A stretch of 64,000 nucleotides of DNA from Tomocerus qinae (taxonomy: Eukaryota > Arthropoda > Collembola > Entomobryomorpha > Tomoceridae): positions 59,956,909 through 60,020,908 of the forward strand of contig CM034547.1 of assembly GCA_020055645.1 (NCBI GenBank), written 5' to 3'. Made by a program: the position numbers and the translations under genes. Within the stretch, counting starts at the first letter, position 1. Every line of letters starts with the position of its first letter. The notes below the pieces were generated by a model, which had not been told where the DNA came from, did no database searches, and was given only the letters and a program-made list of their open reading frames with translations. Positions 36,004 to 50,680 of this stretch are shown piece after piece.

Positions 36004-38773
36004 ATGATATTCACTGCTGTTGGAGAAAAGGAAACACAGGCTTTGGCAAAGGTAAATTTAAAAATTTTGCATTTTCATCATTTATAAAAAGCTCTTGCTA
36101 ATGCAATGATATTTTCTGGAATTTTCAGTTCCAAATACAAGTTCAGGATTTAAAACAGAATGAAGAAACACTACTGAGATTTTTAAGGGGTAAGTTTCCA
36201 GGTCAAGTAAATTAATTCTTATTTCTGAACTCTTAATTGATGGGTTTTATTATGCTTTTTTATGATATTTAACATTTATTGTTATTGTAATTCTAATTGC
36301 AGCTAGAGACCATAACATAGATAAAGCAGAAGAAATGCTGAGAAAGGTAATAAAATCATTTCTTTGATGAGACACTTGATTCAGATATAGAATATCACAT
36401 AAACATCTTTTCTCATATGTATACACGAACCGACATGAGACTGTGACCACAAACTGGGAAAAACTGAAAAGTCAGGTTTTCAAATTGTGTGTAAACTAAA
36501 AATTCCAGTAGGGCAGAATAATATTTATACGTACATTAAAATAATAATAATGCCATAATAATATAGACACTATATAATTATAAATGTCAGGAAAAGTAAA
36601 ATGAATGAAGTTGACATGGACTTCTTTACCTTCTACAGTAGTACATATTAATAGCATATGGATACATTATAAAAACTGGAAAAATCTCATGGCCGACAAC
36701 AATTGTTTCTGCAAATCAGATTATCTGAAACAATAATAATTTATTAGTTTCTCAATATCAAGTGAATATTAAAGAAATACAGCATTCCCAAGCAGATTGT
36801 GTAGCAAGTTTATATAATAGAGATAGTGTGTAACTGCAGTCAGTATCTGCCCATTAGTGAAATGGAAATTGATAATGATACATACACTGACGTGTACAGA
36901 GTGCACACAGCTTGTAGATGAGAGATGTTACGGTGTACAGGTCTCAAATCTACTACTAGGTATATTCTTGGCTTAAGGCTACACCCTACACCTGTCTGAA
37001 GGTTAAGGTGTTGTTTGTTATTGCCTGACAAACTTTATCATGAAGATCATGGGAATGTCTCTCATATTCATGGATATTATTCGGAAGATACTTCAAATTT
37101 TCCCATTACTCCCAATGCAGCACTTAGCTATTTGTTTTCATGTATTTATCTGTAATAAATATGCCCATGGACAAGAAAATTAGATTTTAGAGACTGGTAG
37201 TGCACTCCTTGGCAAGGGTAAATAATTAATTATCTAGCTAACTGTCTGGAAATTTTATCGTAACAGTGGAATATCCGATATAAGTTGTTATTGACCAAAG
37301 GTCAATTACTTGGGTACATGACATAAAATTCCTTTTTTAAATAATGCCACCAATGTATATGAACACTGCTAAATAACTTGCGTGAATTGGAACCATTTTT
37401 ATTTAAAAGTTACATTTATATCGGTAGTAGATTAACTTGTAATTTTCGATCCGTATACATGTTCTTGCTTCTTGTATATTATATAATTTGCAATATGTAA
37501 TTTTCGTTAATATCTGCAGAGTCTCTCTTCATAAACGATTGCATTTCAATAAACAATAGATATTTTCAGCATAACGAATAATGAATTCATGTATTTTAGT
37601 CTATCAAATGGAGAGAAGAAAAAAATTTTGGATCTGTTCTGACTTGGACCATTCCAAAAGTAATAGAGGAGGATATGGTTTTCGAATGGATGGGACCAGA
37701 TAATGAAGGAAGACCTGGTAAATAATCTATTTCTAAAATTCCTCGAATATACTTTTGCCAATGAAGAGAATAAATGATGTATTTTTCATTTTTCAGTGAT
37801 GTATCTCCCACTGTGAGTTATCCACATAAAACGTGACACATTTACCTTCAATCGTTTTGCATCGTATAATTTTATTTTTACTTAAGACGTAATTACATTA
37901 AAACCAAGTTAATCTCTTTTGTTCAATTGTTTCTTCAGTGGACGATGGAACACCCGTCAAATTATCCAGACAGGACTCAAGAATGAAGTTGTTGACTTTG
38001 TTTACTTTATTCTTGAATCTATTGTCCACAAACTTAAAGAAACCAATTACAGCCAAGTCACTTTCATTTACGGCATGGAAGAATTAACAATGTGGAAAAT
38101 AGCCAACTTAGACAGTATGAGTTCAATAATTCTAAAAGAATAAAGACTTATAATAACTAGTATAAACAATAACTTAACTTAAATACTTTGTTTTTCCCAC
38201 ATAGCCATGCAAGTTCTTTACAATGCCTTCCAAGATCTTGAGGTAAGTGTACACAAAAATTAATTGTGTAGTCGGCTGGAAAAGATGTACTGGACTAACC
38301 ATTATTTTATTGTTTTAGGCAAATTATCCCGAAGTAATAAAAACAATTTACGTGATTAACGGTAAGCAAACATGTAAAAAGTCCTAAACTATAGTAAACA
38401 ATCAAAACTTTCCTTAAAACAAAGTAATTTTCGCCCACGAACATTGAAATTGAAAATATGAATTATAATACCTATATATAGTGAGTTGACGTAATTTAAT
38501 TGTGCGATTAAACGACTTCAGAATTGCATTGTTTTTGATTGTGAGATTTGATAGAGCTTAGATGAAAATGGTAAGATTTATGATTTTTTTCTCATTTTAG
38601 CACCTTGGGCATTCTCCGTGGCCTTTAACTTTATAAAGCCTATTCTCTCTGCTCACACTATTGAAAAATTTCAAATTTTCAACTCGGACAGGAAGAGATG
38701 GTATCCAGTGCTTTTGGAAAATATACCACTTAGTTCAATTCCTACTGTGTATCATGAAGACTCCGCCCAATGA
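36004..38773 (+). pseudogene. SEC14-like CRAL-TRIO gene, copy 5, frame-broken by a one-base deletion (or a sequence error)
   Basis: Nine exons follow the family template: 36004-36051, 36129-36189, 36303-36346, 37600-37717, 37797-37812, 37939-38114, 38205-38242, 38320-38361, 38601-38773. It reads well from MIFTAVGEKETQALAK through TLLRFLRARDHNIDKAEEM, GPDNEGRPVMYLPLGRWNTR and YGMEELTMWKIANLD to NYPEVIK. There exon 8 is 42 nt where 43 are needed: ATAAAACAATTT lacks one base against its siblings, so translation stops at TGA 38353-38355. The last exon is intact (APWAFSVAFNFIKPILSAHT) with a good stop. So either a homopolymer error, a recent null allele, or a young pseudogene. Total coding length is 716 nt, one short of a multiple of three. 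AATAAA lies far downstream (39428). If whole it would give ~238 residues. Confidence 0.85.
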
Positions 38774-40362
38774 TTTTCCATTTCAAGCTAATTAATAGTG
38801 TGTAATAGATGGGTAGATAAGAAATTCTAAAAGCTAGAATTTATTAGAAATTTCAGATGTACTGCATACTAAGTTTTTAATTATTGTTAAGACAGAATTC
38901 ATAACTTGTGCTTTAATCGGATGTTGAGTTTTTCTACCTGTTATTCAAGTTTGACTCCCATTACATCTTATGCTTATGAAATCTATCCGTTCAAAACTAA
39001 AGTGATATATAAGCTATAGGTATTAAAAAATCAAGATTTAAACTCGAGAAAAGAAGTCCTAGTAGTTTTTAAGGGCTAAAATATTTTAAAAGTTGTACCC
39101 TGTTAGTTAGAAATCGGACAGCGTCTGTCCTTGTTATTAATTGCTTGCCACTTGTGTCCCTGTGTTATTATGTAGTATAAAAATTTGTAAGTAAACTCAA
39201 TATGAAGGTGTTTTCGTGTAAAATATGGACACTATTCCAACCTATTTATGTACTATGACATTTCTCCATTCTCTGCCATTGTATTATACATTATAGATTT
39301 TCTATTATTTCTATTGCCTGTGCATCATTCTCCAGAGAAAACTTTTTACGTTTTTTGTACAAATATTATCATAGAATGATAGAATTCTATATCGTTTAAA
39401 CATGTATATATTGTATATTTGTAACGTAATAAAATATATCGTTTAACATTTTGTCCAAACGTGCTTTCCTTTGAAAATGCAATGTAGATATTTATGTGAA
39501 GCCATTTCTTTAATTAAGCGTACATACTTTGTGATTAATTAATTATTGTTGTAATGATAAGCATATCATGTACTATGGTAGAGTGTAAATTTCTTAAAAT
39601 TCCATATTACTTAATTTATTCTCGTGTTAGGTTGAAACGAAACAACATTTTAGCCATTGAGAATCTACTCAAATGTATATTGTATATAGGAGATACAAAC
39701 TACTTAAACCATAAAAAATCATGTCACCAGGATATGAAAAGGCCAAATGCATATCTCAAAATTATAAGATCACGGAGGTCAAGACCATCTGCCAACAGAA
39801 GAGTTTCTCATCAATGGGATGGAAATAAACAGGAGTTTAATATCAAGTTTTAAGTTTTACTGATTTAGATACAATAAATTCCTTATGGACTAGTATTTAC
39901 CATACTTTTAAGTATTACGAAATCTACCAAAAGTTTTTCTCGGTATATTGCACAAGATGATAACACATAACATAAACTATCGCCTGGTATAGGTTTATAG
40001 CTAAAGTTATTTATTTCACATCTATATATTACCCCATTCTTAATTAACAATTGATTTGCGGAGAGTTCGGACGCGTTTACTTAAACACACACAGGCCTGT
40101 ACTAAGTATCAGCACTGCACTTCAAGTAAGCTGTGGTTGGCCAAAATAAACATTCTTTGAGATCCAGATGGCCAAACTGTTTTTTACCATTCTGTACTAA
40201 TTTATATTTCCAAATTTTGGTATCTTTTTGGTCCTTTTGATTTCATGAGTGATTTCATTATTTTGTAGTTTAGTTGGTAGAAAATAAACTATAATATTTC
40301 ATTTTCTATGAAACATTAGCATATGTTTTGTTACAGATTCTCTATTATAATTGAGTTTCATT
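38774..40362. other. Intergenic region between SEC14-like copies 5 and 6
   Basis: Likely long 3' UTR of copy 5 to AATAAA at 39428-39433, then AT-rich sequence. A 99-codon frame (39554-39853) lies just after the signal and lacks any recognisable motif. Confidence 0.55.
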
Positions 40363-42348
40363 ATGCTGCGAGCAGAAGATGGAAGAGAGAAATTAGCATT
40401 AGAAAATGTAAGTAAAAATTGAATCCGGGATTTTATTATGATTTTGCTACTTGCAAATAAAATATTTGTTTATACCACTGTATTAATTTTTTTATTTGAT
40501 TTATACACTATTCATCAGTTCAAGAGCAAGGTCGAAGAACTAAATCAAACGGATGAAACATTATTGAGATTCTTAAGAGGTGATATTATCAATGCAAAGT
40601 TTATAAATATAATGGTGTGATTCAACTAAGTATCCTTTGTTAACATGCTATTTACGTTATATTTATATGTCTGATCAATCGGGACTTGATGAGACTTTAA
40701 TTTAAAGAAAATGCACCCCAGTTTTGTATAATTAAGGCTGTAAATAAAAAAGATGTAATTTATATTTCAGCCAGGGACAATAATGTTACCAAAGCGGAGG
40801 ATATGTTAAGAAAAGTAAGTTTAAGTACCAACATTGCACAATCTGGATTTTTTGACTATGGGCTTTAGAAAAATATACTACCAATGAGAATTCTTGAATT
40901 TTGTTAAATGGATAGGCTATTGCATGGCGAAATGAGAAGAACATTGAATCCTACTTACGTTGGAAGCCTTCTAAGCAATTATTAAATGATTTTCCGTTTC
41001 GATTTACTGGAATTGACTACGATGGAAGGCCAGGTACAAAATACAGTATAAAGTATAACACGATATTGTGTAAACTGTTACGAAGTGTCTAAGCTATTTA
41101 TGATTTTGTTCTTTAAAAATTAAACACGTTGACCTCAAAATTCTCTATGTGAATTATGAATGCTAACAATCACTATTGATTATCATTTTAAACCCTTACC
41201 CATATACTTTATACATATACCTAAATCCAACCCAAAGCTGTACCAATATGGAGTGAAACCTTGAACAAATGGATCGATAGAGCTCAAAAACTAAATTACA
41301 ATTCTTGGAAGATACGTATTATTAATCAATTGAAAAATACATTTTTGTACTTTGTTTCAGTTATCTATTTTCCTTGGGGGAAATACGACGGAAGAAGTAA
41401 GCAAATTATTACTTGTCAGGTTTAAGTTTCAGTTTAGGTTTTGAAGGATCATTCATATACACTTTCTGACACAGATGTCTGTGCTCGATGCAGATTAATA
41501 GTATGAATGGATATTTTAATCTAATTCCGTTTTGCCCCAGTTTGGGTAGATCAAGGCCGAAAGGATGAGTTGATAAAACTGATATATCATATTTTGGAAA
41601 CTGTAATGCATCGTCTCAAAGAAAGTAATTGCAGTCAAGTTGTCTCCATCTGGGCAATGGAAGAGCTCACCATGAGGAAAATGGCACATTTTGAAAGTAA
41701 AAGACAAATTACAGTCATAATACATACTATAACGTGATGCGGGTCTATTTTGGTCCTATTTTTTAATTTTTCTTCCTGAACTTCAACTTTCGTATGTAAT
41801 TTTTATAGCAATGAAAATGGTCCACGAGGCTTGTCAAGAAATGGAAACCTTTTACCCCGAAATTATTAAGGAAATCTTTGTCATAAATGGTATTTAATTT
41901 TACAGTTTATACTATTTACTATCATATAAGACAGATGCGCATGGAAGATTAGTAGGAATGAATAATTATAATTTGACACATTTGTGTTAAGGAATTACAT
42001 ATATTACTAAGTAAAGTTGTCGCTAAAAAATCTAAAATTAGTACTGATTTTCTTTGAGAGACGGTGTAAACCATTAGTCAAAGTTACCACTAAGGTATAG
42101 TCATGCTTATTAATCTGAATGGATTTAACTATTGCATTACAGCCCCATGGGTATTTTCATTTGGATTTAACCTCATCAAGCCTATGCTATCGTCTCACAG
42201 TCTGGCAAAGCTCCATGTATACGATTCGAACAAAACGAAATGGCTGAAGGCTCTGCAGCAAAAATTGCCAAAACAAGCAATTCCGGAAGAATATCTTGAG
42301 AATGACTCCGATGAAAATGACACCGAGGATGAAACTATAACTAGCTAA
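40363..42348 (+). CDS. SEC14-like CRAL-TRIO lipid-transfer protein, copy 6
   Basis: Eight coding exons: 40363-40407, 40519-40579, 40771-40814, 40916-41033, 41361-41396, 41541-41696, 41809-41889, 42143-42348; 248 residues. The family 192-nt exon is divided 36+156, a different cut from copies 1, 2 and 7 (18+174); the intron falls inside the codon after GKYDGR. CRAL-TRIO_N: TLLRFLRARDNNVTKAEDM. Core: GIDYDGRPVIYFPWGKYDGR, SQVVSIWAMEELTMRKMAH, FYPEIIKEIFVINAPWVF, FNLIKPMLSSHS. The C-terminus runs past IPEEYLEND into an acidic tail (DSDENDTEDETITS) absent from its neighbours; it could be a casein-kinase target (inference). AATAAA at 42496-42501. All splice phases agree. Confidence 0.92.
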
Positions 42349-45272
<2,924 letters not shown>

Positions 45273-45614
45273 TTTCCTAGTAGTCCCATTTTTGCCAAAT
45301 AATAGCTATATTGTTTATGATATTTATACAGAATACAGACAAATATTACAAGATAATTTACTGCATTAAGTACATAAAATGGATTAGGATTAGGACTTTT
45401 GTCCCCAAGTGGCAAGTGGTCACTTGATAATTGATGAGACTAATATAGAGCAATTGTGTGCAATTTATGATGACTAGATTAATTTGAAGTACTTGTATTA
45501 TAATTTTAATATTTTTATTGAAATATTCATACCAGTGCACACTTTAATTGTAACAATTATGCTGCTAATATTATTATTTAAGCTTGTGTTTTCCTAATGT
45601 ATTCTTCCATTTAG

Positions 45615-45860
45615 GTATTTTAGGTTCTTTTCCTCTTATTCAGATGACAATATCTTATGTTTTAGTTTTAGTTGGGTTCTTTTTCTCTTATTCAGATGAC
45701 AATATCTTATGTTTTAGTTTTAGTCGATTTCTTTTTCTCTTATTCAGATGACAATGTCTTACGTTTTAGTTTTAGTTGAGTTCTTTTTCTCTTATTCAGA
45801 TGATAATTTATTCCGGATATGTTGTTAAGTTGTTTATCTCTTATTCAGATAAAGTTGGTG
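45615..45860 (+). repeat. 52-bp tandem repeat in the S6K 3' UTR
   Basis: The word CTCTTATTCAG recurs at 45633, 45685, 45737, 45789 and 45838, spacing 52, 52, 52 and 49. Each full unit is a pyrimidine run, TTATTCAG, then ATGACAATATCTTA and TTTTAGTTTTAG. The repeat lies between the stop codon and the AATAAA at 45896, so it should be transcribed. Confidence 0.93.
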
Positions 45861-45901
45861 TTGTTTTTGGTACTATTTCTTAAGCCATTTCTGTAAATAA
45901 A

Positions 45902-47344
45902 TTAAATATAACTTTATTGGTGTGCAATGCAGAATTGTTTGATATGCATGAACCGTAAAAATAAAAAAATAATGTAGAAAAGCATCAGATATCGGCTCTA
46001 TGTTAAATATTAATATTAAAAATAACATTTTAAAAATACAAGCAAAATATTTGAAAACAGTTTCTGCGACATGTATTCATTTCTGTAAAATTATGTCAGT
46101 GTCAGCGGCATGAACAACAATTTTTCGGAATATGAATCATGTAGTCTTCAGAAATCAAAGTTGATGCATATAATATTAATATAGGTACAGGTAGTGAGAG
46201 CAAATTAACTGTAGACACAGCGTAGTATACAGCTTATGATTGTAACCTGCTAGATAAATGATAATTGGAAACTGTTGTAGATATGAGTGTTCTATATTAC
46301 TCACAAAATGTAATAACGAGGAGTCATAAAAAGGTACATGTAATTATTTTTGACTGTTCCATTTTAAGGAATACTAGAATGACATGAATGAGATTTAATA
46401 GTAAAGGAATTTTTTCAGTGATGAATCATGACTGTATACATCCTACAGTCTACATGCACACGTATGCGATTTCTCCATTTACCATTGACCACCTTTTACT
46501 ACGCGTATGTACGTACAACGTTTGTTGGTCAGAATTAACAATGTACTTTGGCATCTTTTACAGCAGTACATATAGCTCTAAGTGTGCAATGTGCACTATG
46601 TCTTTCATGCTCCAATACTTACCATTTTCATAGTAGCCCGTAGCGTCTTAGTATGCCGCAATATTATATTGTTACAATGTAGTAGTAGTAGAAAGATGCA
46701 CATGCACTTACATGTCTGATTCACAATTACCCAATTACTGAAGGTACGTTACATTCACTTATATTGTTTACAGCTATAATACTTCTGAATATAGTATAAT
46801 GGCTCTAGAATGCCGTGCCGAGTTAATAACTGGTTATAAAGCGTCGTAAAGAGTTGCAACACAATTTAGATTGTTCTAGTCAATACGAAGAAGTCTACAA
46901 CAATTATACTTGGTCATGTGCGATAAGGTAAATTGCAAACTCTTGATGATACAGATATACCACACACTTGTGGTGTTTCCAAACCAATCTAGGTACAACT
47001 AAAGTCAGTATAACTGGCAAGAGATAATGTCATGTTGGCAAGGTTGTAAGTGGGACGAAGGGTTGTCTTGACCCGTCTGTCGTCTTTTCGTTTTCAATCG
47101 CATGCAGTATTGACGGCGTCTGTTGAGGGTGATATTCTCTAAAGAATTCACTGTTCATTTTACACTGCACAAATAAAAGCTTTAATGTTCATCAGTTTTC
47201 ACAAGTTCTTCTCAGACGGTCTTAAGTACAGTTAAGACGAGGCAATAAATTGGTTACTTATAAATGCCTTCGGTTTACTACCAACAGCTTGAAGTGTTTC
47301 TATTTCTGAAATTTATTTAAGTTCATAATTCGTAAACCACAAAA
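45902..47344. other. Intergenic region between S6K and SEC14-like copy 7
   Basis: AT-rich, with only short chance frames. Nothing recognised beyond the expected 5' UTR of copy 7 just before 47345. Confidence 0.6.
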
Positions 47345-50300
47345 ATGGTTCGTCTCGAAGAAGTCGAAGAAAACGTCATTCTTGGGAAGGTAAAGTTTTT
47401 CATGACCCGGCATTACCCATTTTATTTTTGATATTGTCTTATTTCACGTATTGATTTTTAGTTCAAGCAAATGACTTCAGATTTGGGTCAAGATGATGAG
47501 ACATTGGTTAAATTCCTGAGAGGTAAGCGTTTGTATCAAACTACTCATCAGCACTATTTTTGTTTCAGTGAAATTTCAAATGATTTGCCCACAGCTTACA
47601 CATAAATACATACTTAATCTTTTATATACTTTTTAGCTAGAGATTATGATGTCAAACGAGCAGAGGACATGATTCGCAAAGTAAGTCATTTTGAAGATTT
47701 AACTACAATTCTCGAGTCTCTTAAAAATGTTTCCTTTAAAGTCTGTTGAAAACAGTTATTTTTTCATGTAACAGTATAATATTTAGTTTAATGGTATTCT
47801 ATACGTAATTATATTAATTTATGATAATATGAATTAATTATATAGAGGTATGGTATTGATGTATTATAATATTATATCTATTGTTATATATCGTACGACT
47901 CAAATGACTAAATGAGTAAGGAGGTTGATCTACAGGTTGCTTGATTGATCTACCTCTTTATAATGAAATGACTGATCTAGATTCTAGATTATCACTTACA
48001 AATTAAATGCAAAATAGATCATTCAAGAATAGTGTTTTGAGGGTTCTTTGTACTGTTGTTAGGTAGTAATTATGACTCTTAAATCGCTTTGTAGATCAAA
48101 AGAATTGTAGGCAGATTGTGTTGGGAAGTGCTCTTGAGATGCCGCCTCATTAATTATTGTTTTCACACGTTCTATGCGTTCTTGTGTACGCCTCTTGATT
48201 ACAGATTAAACCCGTCTTGGTTCATTAAAAGGTGGTTTAGTTATTTTGACATGAACTGACGAGAAATACATATAACAAATAAGCCAACTTTAATCTAAGC
48301 AGCAAAAATGTCCATGGCACATCTTTAGCGGGGCTCACAACCAATTAAATGTTTATGATAATCAATGTAAAGTTTTTCACACGATTATGTTTAAGAAACA
48401 GATTGTTGCATTGTCTATGTAAAGAAAGGTCACATAGTCACATTAGTAAATGGTCACGTACTCTCGTAAAATTAAGTTAAGATATTTTCTTTGAACATAT
48501 AGAAAAGTTAGAATACCTCTGCTTTGACATGCTGAAATGTTGTGTGGCAGTAGATCTGAATCTACATTAGGGTAGTTAGTGGCAAATAGCAATGTGAAGA
48601 TTTATTTTTGTACGGTACAGGAATTTACATTATTTAAGGACTTTGGTTTTATTCCTGTAAATATTCTTGTGGTTAAAAGATTTTGTTGACATTGCATATA
48701 AGGAGTAGTATTTCTTAATAACATTTAGTGTTTGCCATTGTTATTTTTTACTATGTTAGCGTTATGTAGTGCAAAGAATCATGCAAAGTAAAGTTTGCAA
48801 ATAGTTACAAATAACCGGTTTTCTTTTCATTGATCCTGCATTTATGCATTGAGAAATCGTGTTTTCTTGGGAGCACAGTTAAATTGTAAAGCAAAGATAC
48901 GCAATCAAGCTTAAAGAAATTGTTTTTTCAAACCCATTAATAATTTCGTATGTAATGAACTGCGATTGTAAGTATGAATACGTTATACATGGTTATATAC
49001 TAAATAAATAAATTATATATCGTATACATATTCTAGCATAAAAGCGTAAACCATAACTTCATTTGTCTGTAGTCTTCATAAATTATACATATATTGTATT
49101 TACTTTAGCATTTCATGTGAGCAAGGCATAGATTACAATTAGCAGCTGAATTATATTAAATTACAATCTAAAACATGCAATTTTTTCGAAGGAATGCTTC
49201 TGAGCTTGTAAGGTTTTATAATAAACAAGGTTCTTCTTTAGTTCTTGTAGTATAAGACATTGCATTTCGTTTAGCTTGTAAACATCTGTGTATAAAGTAG
49301 AAGAAATCTTCTTGGTAATCAGGAGAAGCTTAAGGTTATTAGTAGAGATATAAGTTGGATGAGCAGAGGAGTATTAGTAACTTATTAGTAAGGTCAGTGA
49401 CTTTGGCAGAAACGGTGGCAGTTCATGATAAACCCATATCAGCTAAAACGCTATATGCATTTTGGCAACCTTTCTTCAACAAACTTTCTCATCGTAATAA
49501 TTTAGTTTCTAATTCACTGGCCATTATTTTATGACCAAAACCAACAAGTTACTTAGTGGATGTATAGGGTAGACATAACAATTGTATGGCACATAATTTA
49601 TTACTTCATAATCATAAGATAACCCAAAATTCTTAAGTCATGATTTATCTATTGAATAGTAGCCCTAATTTACAATGTTGTTCAAATTTCAGTCGCTCAA
49701 ATGGAGAGAAGACAACAATATAAAATCTTACTTAAAATGGATGCCACCAAAAGCTCTTAAGGAAGAGTTTCGGATCACATTTAAAATAACTGGACATGAT
49801 TACGAAGGGCGACCCGGTAAATAAAGATGCCAATTTTCGTCTAATTTCGTATATTTCATATAATATTACTTATTATAGCATATAGATTGACTAATTTATG
49901 ATTTGGTGTTTTTTCAGTGGTATACATTCCAATAGGTAATTCTAATTTTTCTAAGAGCAATTACTGGATAGCGATGAACAGTTCTGTCTATAATACAAAT
50001 CGATGTTAACCCTTTAATACATACTATTATTGTCATTACACAACTATATCTACAGGATCATTTCTCGGCAAGGAGTGCATTGAAAAAGGATATAAAGAAG
50101 ATTTGACTAAACTCGCGTATCATCTTCTGGAAAGTGTGACGAGTGCTATAAGAGATTCAAAGAATAACCAAACAGTCGCATTACTGGGCATTGAAGGATT
50201 AACCTACAGACAAATCATGAATGTTGAATGTATAACTGTTTTACACTAACACATCCTTCATGTACATGAAATACAATTTAATACATGCATAATAAATATT

Positions 50301-50680
50301 TGCGACTTAATATCCACAGCTATGCAGACATTGTACAAAGCGTTTCAAGACTTGGAAATGAATTACCCAGAAATACTTAAACATTGTATAGTTCTGAATG
50401 GTAAGTCATTTTCAGTGTCATTTGATTTCACCAAGAAATCTAAATTAAATTAATTTATCAAAATGTACGTTTTAAATGAAAACATTTATATATCATTTTT
50501 ACAGCTCCTTGGATGTTCACAATTGGCTATAATTTTGTCAAGCCAATCCTGTCAGCACACACAATTTCCAAAATTGAGGTTTATAACTCAGACAAGATCA
50601 AGTGGATGCCTTTACTTTTGAAGAAGATGCCTTTGGAAGCTATTCCAAAGGAGTATACAAGTGATTACATCCAGAACTAA
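47345..50680 (+). CDS. SEC14-like CRAL-TRIO lipid-transfer protein, copy 7
   Basis: Eight coding exons: 47345-47389, 47462-47522, 47637-47680, 49693-49816, 49918-49935, 50056-50229, 50320-50400, 50505-50680; 240 residues. The 18+174 split of the long exon matches copies 1 and 2. Exon 4 is 124 nt, two codons longer than in copies 1-6. Intron 3 is ~2 kb (47681-49692), the longest in the family here, and empty of recognisable features. Motifs: TLVKFLRARDYDVKRAEDM, GHDYEGRPVVYIPIG, NYPEILKHCIVLNAPWMF, YNFVKPILSAHT, and an end with IPKEYTSDYIQN. The N-terminal LRFL motif is changed to VKFL. AATAAA at 51115-51120. Cytosolic lipid-binding role by family; ligand unknown. Confidence 0.93.
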
